From Sporocytophaga myxococcoides DSM 11118 (GTDB lineage: Bacteria; Bacteroidota; Bacteroidia; Cytophagales; Cytophagaceae), in assembly GCF_000426725.1 (NCBI RefSeq), contig NZ_AUFX01000006.1:186001-250000 (forward strand): a stretch of DNA of 64,000 nucleotides, written 5' to 3'. The notes below the pieces were generated by a model. That model was given only the letters and a program-made list of their open reading frames with translations, did no database searches and was not told the DNA's origin. Within the stretch, counting starts at the first letter, position 1; each line of letters opens with the position of its first letter. Position numbers and translations under genes: made by a program. Below are positions 26,641-35,488 of this stretch, piece by piece.

Positions 26641-28587
26641 TTAAGGCACTATACATTTTATAACTTCAGATTCCCCTGATGAGCTTGTCACAAGAACCAG
26701 ATAAATTCCTTTTTCTATGTTAATGATAGTATTTTCTGCTACTGTTTTGGAAACAATGGTTCTTCCTAAAAGATCAACAACATCAACTTGTTGTTGCTGG
26801 GTAGTATTATAGATCTGTATACTGTTTTCATCTGTACGTATAATGACTTTCGAATTCCATTTCTTACCGGTAGAAGCAATAACTGTAGGAGTATACTCTA
26901 ATTTTCTATCCATCCAAACTAATCTTTTTTTGATATACTCCTTTACATTATTTACTTCAGCAGCATAACTCCCATAGGTTCTCGGATTCATGTGAACCGG
27001 AGAATTGAGTATATTCCAACGAATAAAATTTAACTGTTGAGATTGCTCTAATTCAACTGCATAATCATTAACAACATTTAACAAAGTTGATTCATTCAAT
27101 ATTCCATGATCCCGATATGTAGCATATACAGATTTTAAATCAGCATATAGACTTGAATCGGAAAGTAACCTATTCACTATTGAGCGTGCTCCTCCCGCAG
27201 CACTTCCTTTAGAGACATAAACCCATTCCGGATTATTATTGATAGGATAAGTACGGTAATCGTTTTCGTATGCTATATCAAAGTCCCATACCGGACCAAA
27301 TCTAAAGAGATCATCATTCCTTTTCTTATATAGGTAAGTACTCCAATATGTGTCCGTATTGCCACTAAACTCACCCACTAAAAATTGACGTATAAAACTT
27401 CCTTTATCTATGTATTTTGAGTATCCATTTATTTCGTCTTTGTAGCCGGGTGAAAACAATGCAGTTTCCATTGAATTGAAATAAGCAGTTATATAACTTT
27501 TCTGTCCTGGTACAATCTCATCGTCTTTCGGATATTGGATAGTTACCGGAGTATAAGTTCTAGTAGATACAAACCAAGAAGTTCCCTCATTGGCATATGC
27601 ATCAATTTCTAGTAAGTATCCTCCTGACAAATTGGGCAGAGATACATCTTCCGGTGCCATTTTCTCTATATCAATTCTTTGTTTTGCAACTTCAATCTGA
27701 TCGCATAATTGATAGGTACCTTTGTACTCCCCGTTCAAAATAACATCCACTGCCTTTCCTGCAGGCGTATAAGACATATCCAAACGTTGGCTTAAATCAA
27801 AAGCCAACAGGTTTCTCATCAGAGTTTTGTCTCCATAGTTATTTATAAGTGTCCAGTTTTTCTCTTTAGCAGGTAATTTCAATAAGGAAGCTTTATTATA
27901 GAGCTTCATCTTATATGGTTTCTTTGGAAAATTCCAACTGGCGTTTCCTCTTCCTTTTATCTCAAGACTATCAGTAAATACCTGAGCGCCATTATCAGAA
28001 ATTATAGTTACTATTCCCTTTAGATAATTATCTTTTGAAACTATATCAGCAGCATCTTTAGTATGAATTGTAATGGTAGGTAAATTTGTTAGCTGGTAGA
28101 GATTGCTATTATCACCTTCCCCTTTTTGCCCATAAAATTCAAGTTCAGCTATGTTGCAATAAGTACCGGAAGGACCTACATACCTTACATATCGAAATCC
28201 TTTGGAACAATTTATAATTTGCTTGGTAAGTATATTTTCTTTAGGGACTTCCTTGATAATGAATAGTGGTACGGCATCACCGAAGTCAGGATTATTTGCA
28301 CCTTCAAATACTCCAAGTTGTAATTTTGAGGCTCCACCTTTTGCGGGACAATATGAAATCTTTTCAATTACATATTTTTCGCCTAAATTTAAACCTACCC
28401 AGCTCCCACTACTTTGTGTAATATTAGCAAATGTGGTTTCTAAATTTCCATCAAATGCATTGTGTAAATTATTACCAGTACCAATAACATTGTCACCAGA
28501 GAGTTTTTCCGGAACATCTTGTGCACTTAGTGTCAAATAATTAATGACCATAATTACTAACACAAGGGCTTTATTTGCATTTTTCAT
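26641..28587 (-). CDS. CotH-like kinase family protein with discoidin domain, T9SS secreted
   Basis: A 648-residue exported protein. The signal peptide is about 1-22 (ending TLSAQ). An F5/8 type C (discoidin-like) domain occupies about 28-155 (DGNLETTFANI near its start and YVRYVGPSGTYCNIAELEF near its end). A CotH domain occupies about 165-555, shown by SLEIKGRGNASWNFPKKPYK, GGYLLEIDAYANEG and FRFGPVWDFDIAYEND. The C-terminus (about 575-648) is a short T9SS type A-like domain (IQIYNTTQQQQVDVVDLLGR, then IEKGIYLVLV). CotH proteins in Bacillus are atypical protein kinases of spore coat. Secreted homologues in Bacteroidota have unknown targets. It is monocistronic; an A/T-rich gap separates it from the B12 operon terminator. 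Confidence 0.87.
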   Translation of the reverse strand: MKNANKALVLVIMVINYLTLSAQDVPEKLSGDNVIGTGNNLHNAFDGNLETTFANITQSSGSWVGLNLGEKYVIEKISYCPAKGGASKLQLGVFEGANNPDFGDAVPLFIIKEVPKENILTKQIINCSKGFRYVRYVGPSGTYCNIAELEFYGQKGEGDNSNLYQLTNLPTITIHTKDAADIVSKDNYLKGIVTIISDNGAQVFTDSLEIKGRGNASWNFPKKPYKMKLYNKASLLKLPAKEKNWTLINNYGDKTLMRNLLAFDLSQRLDMSYTPAGKAVDVILNGEYKGTYQLCDQIEVAKQRIDIEKMAPEDVSLPNLSGGYLLEIDAYANEGTSWFVSTRTYTPVTIQYPKDDEIVPGQKSYITAYFNSMETALFSPGYKDEINGYSKYIDKGSFIRQFLVGEFSGNTDTYWSTYLYKKRNDDLFRFGPVWDFDIAYENDYRTYPINNNPEWVYVSKGSAAGGARSIVNRLLSDSSLYADLKSVYATYRDHGILNESTLLNVVNDYAVELEQSQQLNFIRWNILNSPVHMNPRTYGSYAAEVNNVKEYIKKRLVWMDRKLEYTPTVIASTGKKWNSKVIIRTDENSIQIYNTTQQQQVDVVDLLGRTIVSKTVAENTIINIEKGIYLVLVTSSSGESEVIKCIVP

Positions 28588-28687
28588 TAACTGCGGATTT
28601 TTATCAATAGTATAAATTTAAAAAATTTTATAATATTTCATAGAGAAAAAAAAGGATATGTATTAGAATAGACAATTCAGATATCCA

Positions 28688-28722
28688 CAAAAAAAGGCTG
28701 CCTTTATAACAAAGACAGCCTT
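28688..28722 (-). terminator. Rho-independent terminator ending the cobalamin operon
   Basis: On the minus strand AAGGCTGTCTTT pairs with AAAGGCAGCCTT around TGTTATA-like loop bases, followed by a run of seven T. It lies about 40 bp past the BtuG-like gene. Confidence 0.88.
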
Positions 28723-28761
28723 CCTATTTCCAAATCCAGTAAATCAAATCAGAACTTTTTA

Positions 28762-29793
28762 TTAATAAAAACAGAAATCTCCCGGCGTTGTGCCGACTTT
28801 AAAACTATTCAATAAAGTTCCGTTTGAAAGATGGCGGTATACTATTCCCTGCTGAACATAATCTATAGCATTCGAGACATAGATAACCCCTGATGCAGGA
28901 TCAATGCCTAACCCATAAAACAACATATTACCCTGCGGGATCAATACTGCGTTAGGTAATGAGACATCTGAAATAGACAATTGACATACTCCTTTATTCA
29001 GATAATATAATGTATCTTTTGTGCCATTGATCTCTAATGAACCGGGGTTGTCTGAGGCATTAAATGAATATGATTGTTCAATTGCATTAGTAATCGGGTT
29101 TATCTTATGCAACTTTGCAGCAACTGAGCCATTCTTGCCTGCAAGCACCCACACCTTATTATTCTTATCTGTTTTAATAGAATAAGCATTCAAACCTATC
29201 TTAATGCTATCTTCTATAATATCACTTGCAGGATTAACAATATATAGGTATTGCTTTCGTACATTCGTTACAAAAACCTTGTTAGCCGCAAGCACCAGCT
29301 CTTCTGTCCAACCTTTACAGGGAATTTCTTTAATCACATTGTTGGTTGAAAGATCCACAACGTAAATAGCATTTCTTTTGTAATCCGTCACATAAGCTTT
29401 ATTCTCTCCAACTGCCAATATATACCTTGGAGAACTTAAGCCGCTTATCACCCCCACGGACTTAAGACTATCAGGAGTGACAACTTCTATTTTAAATGAA
29501 TTATTCACCACAATGTAAGCCTTTCCATTTATAATAGACATAGACTGACAGACATCTCCCAGTTGACGATTATTAACTGCTTTAAATGCATCTTCAGTCA
29601 CCTGTTGATCTGAAAAGTTATAATAACTTACAGAGGCATTTCCCCAAGTAAAGTTTCCTTCATTGGTAATATATACACCGGCAGCAGGTTTCGCTGCCAC
29701 CGGTATTTCAGGTTTCACATCTTTGGCTTTGTCACTTACACAGGCACTTAAAAGGAAAATGCCAGCACAAACAAATCCTGTGATATTTTTCAT
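28762..29793 (-). CDS. BtuG-like surface lipoprotein with beta-propeller (YncE/DUF5074 type)
   Basis: A 343-residue lipoprotein when started at the ATG at 29793, giving MKNITGFVCAGIFLLSAC with a lipobox Cys18. The earlier ATG at 29814 would overlap the upstream gene. The rest is a seven-bladed YncE-type propeller, with repeated strand motifs such as KAYIVVNNSFKIEVV, KAYVTDYKRNAIYVVDLSTN and VFVTNVRKQYLYIVNP. It is the third gene downstream of a cobalamin riboswitch, after a BtuB-like receptor. In Bacteroides, BtuG is a surface propeller lipoprotein that binds vitamin B12 very tightly and caps BtuB. Fold, lipidation and operon all fit. Sequence identity to BtuG was not measured. Confidence 0.78.
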   Translation of the reverse strand: MKNITGFVCAGIFLLSACVSDKAKDVKPEIPVAAKPAAGVYITNEGNFTWGNASVSYYNFSDQQVTEDAFKAVNNRQLGDVCQSMSIINGKAYIVVNNSFKIEVVTPDSLKSVGVISGLSSPRYILAVGENKAYVTDYKRNAIYVVDLSTNNVIKEIPCKGWTEELVLAANKVFVTNVRKQYLYIVNPASDIIEDSIKIGLNAYSIKTDKNNKVWVLAGKNGSVAAKLHKINPITNAIEQSYSFNASDNPGSLEINGTKDTLYYLNKGVCQLSISDVSLPNAVLIPQGNMLFYGLGIDPASGVIYVSNAIDYVQQGIVYRHLSNGTLLNSFKVGTTPGDFCFY

Positions 29794-29800
29794 CTTTAAA

Positions 29801-31498
29801 TTAGTTAACAACAAATTTTCTTGTAATTACTTCACCTTCCTCAATTACTTTTACTACGTAGATGCCAGCAGTAAAGCCTTCAGTAGAAATAGTGAACTTT
29901 TGAGAGTCTGACTTCTGTGACTTCACAAGTTGACCAGCAAAATCATACACCTGAACATCATACTCCTGATCTACAGAAACATTTAGTGTGACATTTATGA
30001 ACTGATTTTTTTGAGAAGGGTTAGGATAAACATTGATACGATTTTCTTCTGCATTAGAAATACCAGCAGGAACTCCTGTGTTAATCACACCAACAGCATC
30101 CAGATCAAAACCACTGGAAGCAAATGGAGTTGGCCAAGGATCATTTACATTTCTACCTTCAGCATCTTTGCTAGCGTAGAATGGATTAATACTTCCAACA
30201 ACGTCTACTACACGTACATACGTCACAGCATATATATCCAGCCCGTCTAGATCTTTTAATTCATCAAGATCGAATGGTGTACCATATTCACCATTATACT
30301 TGCCTGCTAAATTATTAAGAAGGTTTTCACGAAGATATGCATTGGTTCCTGCCTGATCAATCTGATGCGTTACAGGATCTGTATAAGAAGTAGCAGGGAA
30401 ACGGAAAAAATGTTCTCCGTCTGAACTCACTTCCACAAAGGCGAGTTCTTTAAACTCCTGAGCAAAGCTATATTCAAAGACTGCAAAATCAGGCCCAACG
30501 CCATTTATAATTGGCATATCAAAGGTAAGTGTAGCATAACCACTATCTCCGAGACTTACTAACCCTGTGCCTGCTCTTCCATAAGCACCAGTTAATTCTC
30601 CGGTTGATGCTTTACCCAGATCATGGTTTGAAATATCCTGAAATCCTCTTGAAATAACACCTCCTGAAGCCCAAATCTTAAACAATTCACTATCCTTGTG
30701 AATAGCAGTGTTTCCTGCAGAGCCAGGCTTACCTGAAAACTGAGGATTGTTAAAATTATCCATTGCAAAATAAGCAGGAGTATTCATACCCCACTCTCCC
30801 ACATCAGATGAAGTGAGTTCAAATGAAAGACTGTCAACATTTCCAAGCGGAGTAAGATCCACCCATTGCCAGGTATTTACGATATAATCAAATAAGTTAT
30901 CTGATGAGCGATAATCAGCGAGATAGAAATCAACACTATTAGCTTTTCCTTCACCATTTAAATAACCTTTAACAGTCAATTTGTACCAGTCCTCATCATT
31001 GCCGGATTCTCCACCAAACTGCTTTGCTCCAAATTCTCCGTTCTTTTTATCTTTCATTGAAAGTGCAGTGTTGGTAGTATTGGTAACAAAAAATCCACTG
31101 ACCGTCTTTCCTCTAAGTGCACCTGTAAGACGAACCGATGATGGTGAATATGCAGATGATACTATATAATTTCCTGAGGCATTATAGCCTGCTCCTGTAA
31201 TTGCGCTGTATGGATTTACATGTTTAGGAGTAATGGTGTCCTTCATGTTCGTATAAGAGAAACCTGACCAGGACTTATATAATGTGTTATAATTATTATA
31301 AAAGTATGCATCACCACTTTGAAAACCGCCAGAACCGTCAGAACCATTCCAATAGGAGTTGGGAGAAAGAGTATGCTCATCAACAGTTGAAACGCCTTGT
31401 GCTATGGCTACTTCCGCCAAAAGCAAAAAGCAACAAAAGGTCAAAAGAGGTTTTAATCCTCCTAAGTATTGACTACACTTACTGTAAACTTTTTTCAT
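29801..31498 (-). CDS. DUF4465 protein with T9SS type A domain in the B12 uptake operon
   Basis: A 565-residue exported protein. The signal peptide is about 1-33 (ending AEVAIAQ). A DUF4465 beta-sandwich domain occupies about 40-255 (SYWNGSDGSGGFQSGDAYF, then SYTNMKDTITPKH and YFAMDNF). A second beta-rich domain with FDMPIINGVGPDFAVFEYSF and FVEVSSDGEHFFRFP occupies about 265-480. A type A sorting domain (about 490-565, INVYPNPSQKNQF) ends the protein. DUF4465 proteins recur beside BtuB-like receptors under cobalamin riboswitches in Bacteroidota. A surface B12-binding role, comparable to the accessory binders of Bacteroides, is likely but inferred. It lies 9 bp downstream of the receptor gene and 7 bp upstream of the BtuG-like gene. 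Confidence 0.8.
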   Translation of the reverse strand: MKKVYSKCSQYLGGLKPLLTFCCFLLLAEVAIAQGVSTVDEHTLSPNSYWNGSDGSGGFQSGDAYFYNNYNTLYKSWSGFSYTNMKDTITPKHVNPYSAITGAGYNASGNYIVSSAYSPSSVRLTGALRGKTVSGFFVTNTTNTALSMKDKKNGEFGAKQFGGESGNDEDWYKLTVKGYLNGEGKANSVDFYLADYRSSDNLFDYIVNTWQWVDLTPLGNVDSLSFELTSSDVGEWGMNTPAYFAMDNFNNPQFSGKPGSAGNTAIHKDSELFKIWASGGVISRGFQDISNHDLGKASTGELTGAYGRAGTGLVSLGDSGYATLTFDMPIINGVGPDFAVFEYSFAQEFKELAFVEVSSDGEHFFRFPATSYTDPVTHQIDQAGTNAYLRENLLNNLAGKYNGEYGTPFDLDELKDLDGLDIYAVTYVRVVDVVGSINPFYASKDAEGRNVNDPWPTPFASSGFDLDAVGVINTGVPAGISNAEENRINVYPNPSQKNQFINVTLNVSVDQEYDVQVYDFAGQLVKSQKSDSQKFTISTEGFTAGIYVVKVIEEGEVITRKFVVN

Positions 31499-31507
31499 TT
31501 TATTATT

Positions 31508-33445
31508 CTAGTTTATATGTTTATTTGGTTTATTAAAGGCATATGAGAGGCCAGCTTGAAAATACCTCATTGGCATGGCCTGGTTTAAAACTACCTGATA
31601 GGATTCATTCCAGAGGTTATTCACTCGAACATTAACATTCAAAAATGAATTGCCCATTCTAAAATTCTTTCCTACTACAATATTCCCTAACTGATAGGCA
31701 GCTACTACCTTTGAGTTATCTGTAGTATAGTATCTGTTTCCGGTATAGCTGTGAACATAATTCACGTAAAAACCTTTGTATATGAGCTCTAAAGTTGCCT
31801 GACTTGTATAAATAGGAACATAGATTAATTGCTTTCCTACAATATTATCATTATCCATCCTTGCCTTCTGATTGGTAGCAACAACATAGTTGTACAGTGC
31901 TGTAAGTCTTAATTGAAAATCTCTGATTTCTTTATAAAAGGAAACACTGCTTTCCAAACCTCTGGACCAAATGGATTGGATATTCTGCGCATTCCAGGTA
32001 CCTCCTGAGGGAAGCCACATGATGCAGTTTTCAATGTTGCTATTGAAGAATGTAAGCATAACAGAATTTTTATTTCTATTTCCTCTGATTTGAGAAGCTA
32101 TCAAACTTACTTCTTCGCTCCATCCAGACTCAGGTTTAAGGTTTCTGTTTCCTCCAGGATTCCAGTACAAGTCATTAAAGGTCGGCACTCTGTATGTTCT
32201 TGAAACATTCGCTTTTAAAGACAAATACTTAACAAGTCGTCCTTCAACACCTGCTGATGGTGTAAAAGGTATTAGCTTTCCCTGAACCATCTCCTGACGA
32301 AGACTTACTACAGTCCTCCAATGATCATTCAAAAAAGAAAATTTATATGAGCTAAACAATGCCGTTCTATTCTGTGAAGGAGAATCCGGATAACCATTAG
32401 AGGTTGCCTGATTAAATGTATTATTCAACCCTATATTCAATAAATGATTTCGTCCTAATCTTATATTGCTCTCTGCCTCCGAAATTGAGGTATGGAATCT
32501 TGTTACTGAAAGCATGTGAGCAAGCGTATCTTCATAACTCATACGCTCATTGAAATAAGCGGTCCTTACAAAATAAGAAGCTACCTTTCCCGATTTCTTC
32601 CATTCAGAGGTAACTCTAAAAAAATCTGAACCAAGAGTCTCGTTAACTAAGAGCATAGGCTGATTGCTGGATCTGGAAGCCATGGATGGCGGAATCTCTC
32701 GATAATTATCCTGCAACCAGATCCTGACATTCAGCTCCTGGTCCTTTTTTATTCTGAAAAAATTCTCTGACAATAATCCCTTCTGCCTCACAGCAGCATT
32801 GATTTGTCGTACTCTATACTCACCTACATAAAATGGAAAATCATTCTCAGCTGTGTAATTAAATACTTTAAGAACACTTACAAATCTGTTTTTAGAAATA
32901 CAAACATTAGCTGATTGCTGGTAGGAATTAAAACTTCCTCCATTTAAAGAAGCGACAATAGTTAATCCTTTGTTAAATCCAGGTGAAGAATTAAGACTTA
33001 TAACTCCACCAGTCGCGCCGCTACCAAAGAGTGCTCCGGCACCACCATACTGTATTTCAATATTATCTGCGAAATTTACCGGAATATAAGAGAAATCAGC
33101 CTGGCCAAGAGTAGGTGATTGTACATTAAAGCCATTCCATAAGACTGCTGTCTGGCTCGCATTTGTCCCTCTCGAAGATATGGAAGCCATATTTCCGATT
33201 CCATAAGACTTAATAAACAGATGAGAACTAAAAGTCAGTAGATCTCCAAGATTACCAGACTTATATCTTTGTATAGATGCAGAATCAATCCTTTGTATTT
33301 TATTTCCTGCAGTAAAAGTATTCAGTCTGTTTCCTTCAATCACAACTTCCCGCAAATGAGATACTGTATCAGCTTCAGTCTGGGCAAACAAAGCCTGACT
33401 CAGCATGCAGAATAGTGACAGAAATAAAAACTTAACAAACTTCAT
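31508..33445 (-). CDS. TonB-dependent outer membrane receptor, BtuB-like
   Basis: A 645-residue receptor from the ATG at 33445, which starts a good signal peptide (MKFVKFLFLSLFCMLSQALF, then AQ). The longer frame to 33523 adds only a non-signal extension. The plug domain (about 30-160) contains LREVVIEGNRLNTF, SISSRGTNASQTAVLWNGF and YGGAGALFGSGATGGVISL. The 22-strand barrel follows and ends LSYAFNKPNKHIN. There is no SusC-type carboxypeptidase extension, and no SusD partner, so this is a BtuB/FhuA-style receptor. A cobalamin riboswitch precedes it, which assigns vitamin B12 or other corrinoids as the substrate. It is the first gene of a three-gene operon. Confidence 0.9.
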   Translation of the reverse strand: MKFVKFLFLSLFCMLSQALFAQTEADTVSHLREVVIEGNRLNTFTAGNKIQRIDSASIQRYKSGNLGDLLTFSSHLFIKSYGIGNMASISSRGTNASQTAVLWNGFNVQSPTLGQADFSYIPVNFADNIEIQYGGAGALFGSGATGGVISLNSSPGFNKGLTIVASLNGGSFNSYQQSANVCISKNRFVSVLKVFNYTAENDFPFYVGEYRVRQINAAVRQKGLLSENFFRIKKDQELNVRIWLQDNYREIPPSMASRSSNQPMLLVNETLGSDFFRVTSEWKKSGKVASYFVRTAYFNERMSYEDTLAHMLSVTRFHTSISEAESNIRLGRNHLLNIGLNNTFNQATSNGYPDSPSQNRTALFSSYKFSFLNDHWRTVVSLRQEMVQGKLIPFTPSAGVEGRLVKYLSLKANVSRTYRVPTFNDLYWNPGGNRNLKPESGWSEEVSLIASQIRGNRNKNSVMLTFFNSNIENCIMWLPSGGTWNAQNIQSIWSRGLESSVSFYKEIRDFQLRLTALYNYVVATNQKARMDNDNIVGKQLIYVPIYTSQATLELIYKGFYVNYVHSYTGNRYYTTDNSKVVAAYQLGNIVVGKNFRMGNSFLNVNVRVNNLWNESYQVVLNQAMPMRYFQAGLSYAFNKPNKHIN

Positions 33446-33567
33446 TACAAGATGATCATTATTATAATAATCATTCGTAACAACGAAAATACGGCCTTGA
33501 GTGAATACAGGTATCCCTATCAATGAAGCATAAATCCTTTGCCCTTTCTCCGAAAGCTACGAATGTA

Positions 33568-33745
33568 CAGATTCTGGCAGGTCTTCTGACTCACTTTACT
33601 TTTGACGGCCTTCCCATCCATAAAGGACAGTGGCGAGGATGTCAATCGTTTTTACAAAGCTTACAGCAGCGGGAACTGTTCAGGATTTCCACCTGATTCC
33701 CTTTTAATTCCGAAGGTGCAGACCACCGGAAACCAAAACTTGCGA
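33568..33745 (-). ncRNA. Cobalamin (vitamin B12) riboswitch
   Basis: Read on the minus strand, the aptamer blocks appear in order. They are CAGGTGGAAATCCTG (33695-33681), then CCCGCTGCTGTAA (33673-33661), the core GCCACTG (33634-33628) and the B12-box-like GTCAGAAGACCTGCC (33590-33576). These match the conserved cobalamin aptamer. It lies 120 bp upstream of the BtuB-like receptor start, so B12 binding should reduce expression of the receptor, the DUF4465 protein and the BtuG-like lipoprotein. Confidence 0.95.
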
Positions 33746-33753
33746 CAAATATA
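33746..33753 (-). promoter_or_regulatory. -7 promoter element of the riboswitch transcript (TATATTTG)
   Basis: TATATTTG on the minus strand matches TAnnTTTG exactly and lies immediately upstream of the riboswitch, where the transcript must begin. No clear TTG -33 box is seen. Confidence 0.5.
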
Positions 33754-33912
33754 CTAAATCTATTTTTCTTTTTGATCTTTTTTAAGAATCATAAATTATA
33801 GAGGCACAATAATCATATAATTATCAACCCATTACAACTTACTACTATTAAGTTTATATAAATAAATCTAAAACTTACTATTTTTAGCCAATAATAACCT
33901 AACTCAATCCCT

Positions 33913-34581
33913 ATGAAAAAAATATTGTTAAGCGTTTTAGTATTGTTTATTTCAACATTATCATTCGCACAATTTACCCTTCCTGCTCTGCCTTATGCTT
34001 ATGAAGCGCTGGAGCCAAGCTTCGATACTCAGACCATGCAGATACATCACGACAAACATCATGATGCTTATGTAAAAAACTTAAACAAAGAAGTAACAGC
34101 CAATCCTGCTCTCAATGGAAAGACCATTGAAGAGATCTGCAAAAATGTAAGCAAATACAACACAGCGGTAAGAAACAATGGAGGTGGGCATTACAACCAT
34201 AGCTTATTCTGGACTGTCCTTTCCCCAAAAGGAGGTGCACCTGCAGGAGCTCTTTCTGAAGATATAAACAAGACTTTTGGCTCATTTGACAACTTCAAAG
34301 CTCAATTCAGCGACTCTGCAAAGACAAGATTCGGGTCAGGATGGGCTTGGCTGATAGTGGGTCAAGATGGGAAACTAAAAATCACTACGACTCCAAATCA
34401 GGACAATCCTTTGATGGATATAGTAAAAGTTAAAGGAACTCCTGTGTTGGCACTCGATGTATGGGAACATGCATATTACCTGAAGTATCAGAACAAAAGA
34501 CCGGACTATATCTCAGCATTCTGGAATATAGTCAACTGGGATGAAGTAAGCAGAAGGTATGCTGAAGCGAAGAAGAAGTAA
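33913..34581 (+). CDS. Exported superoxide dismutase, Mn-type
   Basis: A 222-residue Fe/Mn-family superoxide dismutase with an added signal peptide ([20 protein letters not shown]). Metal ligands are the His of MQIHHDKHH, the His of [10 protein letters not shown], and Asp and His in [14 protein letters not shown]. The outer-sphere Gln in TPNQDNPLM matches the Mn type (E. coli SodA has NQDSPLM); Fe enzymes place the Gln elsewhere. The GSGWAWLIV motif is present. It should convert superoxide to H2O2 and O2 in the periplasm or outside the cell. It is monocistronic, followed by a terminator. Confidence 0.94.
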   Translation: MKKILLSVLVLFISTLSFAQFTLPALPYAYEALEPSFDTQTMQIHHDKHHDAYVKNLNKEVTANPALNGKTIEEICKNVSKYNTAVRNNGGGHYNHSLFWTVLSPKGGAPAGALSEDINKTFGSFDNFKAQFSDSAKTRFGSGWAWLIVGQDGKLKITTTPNQDNPLMDIVKVKGTPVLALDVWEHAYYLKYQNKRPDYISAFWNIVNWDEVSRRYAEAKKK

Positions 34582-34604
34582 GTTGAAAGCTTAAAGTTCA
34601 AAGT

Positions 34605-34646
34605 CACAAAAAGAGAGGCTGTAATATTATAGCTTCTCTTTTTTGT
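34605..34646 (+). terminator. Rho-independent terminator after the SOD gene
   Basis: ACAAAAAGAGAGGCT and AGCTTCTCTTTTTTGT pair around an AT loop, with a T6 run. Confidence 0.85.
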
Positions 34647-34661
34647 GAATCTTCATGTTAA

Positions 34662-34696
34662 AAAAGCTATACTTCTATAATATCATATAGCTTTTA
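34662..34696 (-). terminator. Rho-independent terminator overlapping the stop of the first barrel gene
   Basis: On the minus strand AAAAGCTATA pairs with TATAGCTTTT, followed by TTAAC. The left arm overlaps the stop codon of the gene at 34694-35335. Confidence 0.65.
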
Positions 34697-35335
34697 AAAT
34701 TTTAATCCTACAAAAAGTCTTGGATTAACATACGAAGCTCTGTCGTGGACGGGATCTTCATCTTTATCAAGGTCATCAATAAAAAGTGTACCGAAATTAA
34801 CTTCAGCACCTACTACAAGTTTTTTATACCTGAATTTAAGACCCGGAACCCAAAGGGCTCCATAATACAAATAAGTATATCCCTGATCATCATAGCTAAA
34901 AAAATTAAATTTAGCAGTCGGACTAAGGTTAAAGAAGAAATCAAATGCACTGTTTTCATCTAGTTTAACTGAAACCATTGGTCCGAATCTTATAAGACCA
35001 AAGTTTACATCCCAGCCAAAAATATCTTCCCCATCCCGAATACTGGTCGCTATTGTAACCCAACTAAAGTTTGCACCAATAGCTACGTTACTTTTCTTAG
35101 AGAATAAAAATTGACTTCCAAACTCAAAAGAAGGTTGTAATCCTTGAAATTGTTTACCTTGACCCAGATAGTCAAGCTGTGGCATTCCAATTCCAAAATG
35201 CAGGTAAACTCCATCACTAAACATATCATTGCCTTTAACACGGCTGTTAAGACCTATCAACTGATCTCCTGCAATTGATGATATTGCAATTAAAAGGAAC
35301 GATAAAACAAAACAGAACCTCTTCATAATAAACAA
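34694..35335 (-). CDS. Outer membrane beta-barrel-like protein, paralogue 1
   Basis: A 213-residue exported protein with a signal peptide (about 1-22, MKRFCFVLSFLLIAISSIAG from the ATG at 35326, or four residues longer). The remainder is alternating beta-strand sequence with aromatic girdles, such as GAKFSW-like NVAIGANFSWVTIATS, FGLIRFGPMVSV and VPGLKFRYKKLVVGAEVNFG. The end YVNPRLFVGLKF has the terminal-Phe pattern of outer membrane barrels. It is clearly paralogous to the protein encoded at 35489-36139 (shared GLLRFGPMAS-type, LNPTVKYNF-type and PGVKFRFKK-type segments). Function unknown; it could be an 8-stranded barrel. Confidence 0.75.
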   Translation of the reverse strand: MFIMKRFCFVLSFLLIAISSIAGDQLIGLNSRVKGNDMFSDGVYLHFGIGMPQLDYLGQGKQFQGLQPSFEFGSQFLFSKKSNVAIGANFSWVTIATSIRDGEDIFGWDVNFGLIRFGPMVSVKLDENSAFDFFFNLSPTAKFNFFSYDDQGYTYLYYGALWVPGLKFRYKKLVVGAEVNFGTLFIDDLDKDEDPVHDRASYVNPRLFVGLKF

Positions 35336-35433
35336 AAATGAATCTTCAGTTTAAAAATAATTGTAAGTACTAATTTAAAGAAAACAATCAAAAAAATATT
35401 AACAATGGTTAATAAAAGCCATATAAAATAAAT

Positions 35434-35462
35434 GAGGGAATTGACACAGAATCAACTCCCTC
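35434..35462 (-). terminator. Probable terminator between the two barrel paralogues
   Basis: GAGGGAGTTGA and TCAATTCCCTC (minus strand) form an 11-bp stem with one wobble; the following tract ATTTATTTTAT is T-rich but interrupted. It indicates that the two paralogues are separate transcription units. Confidence 0.5.
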
Positions 35463-35488
35463 TTTTAAAATGCTTTTATCTTCTTTTA

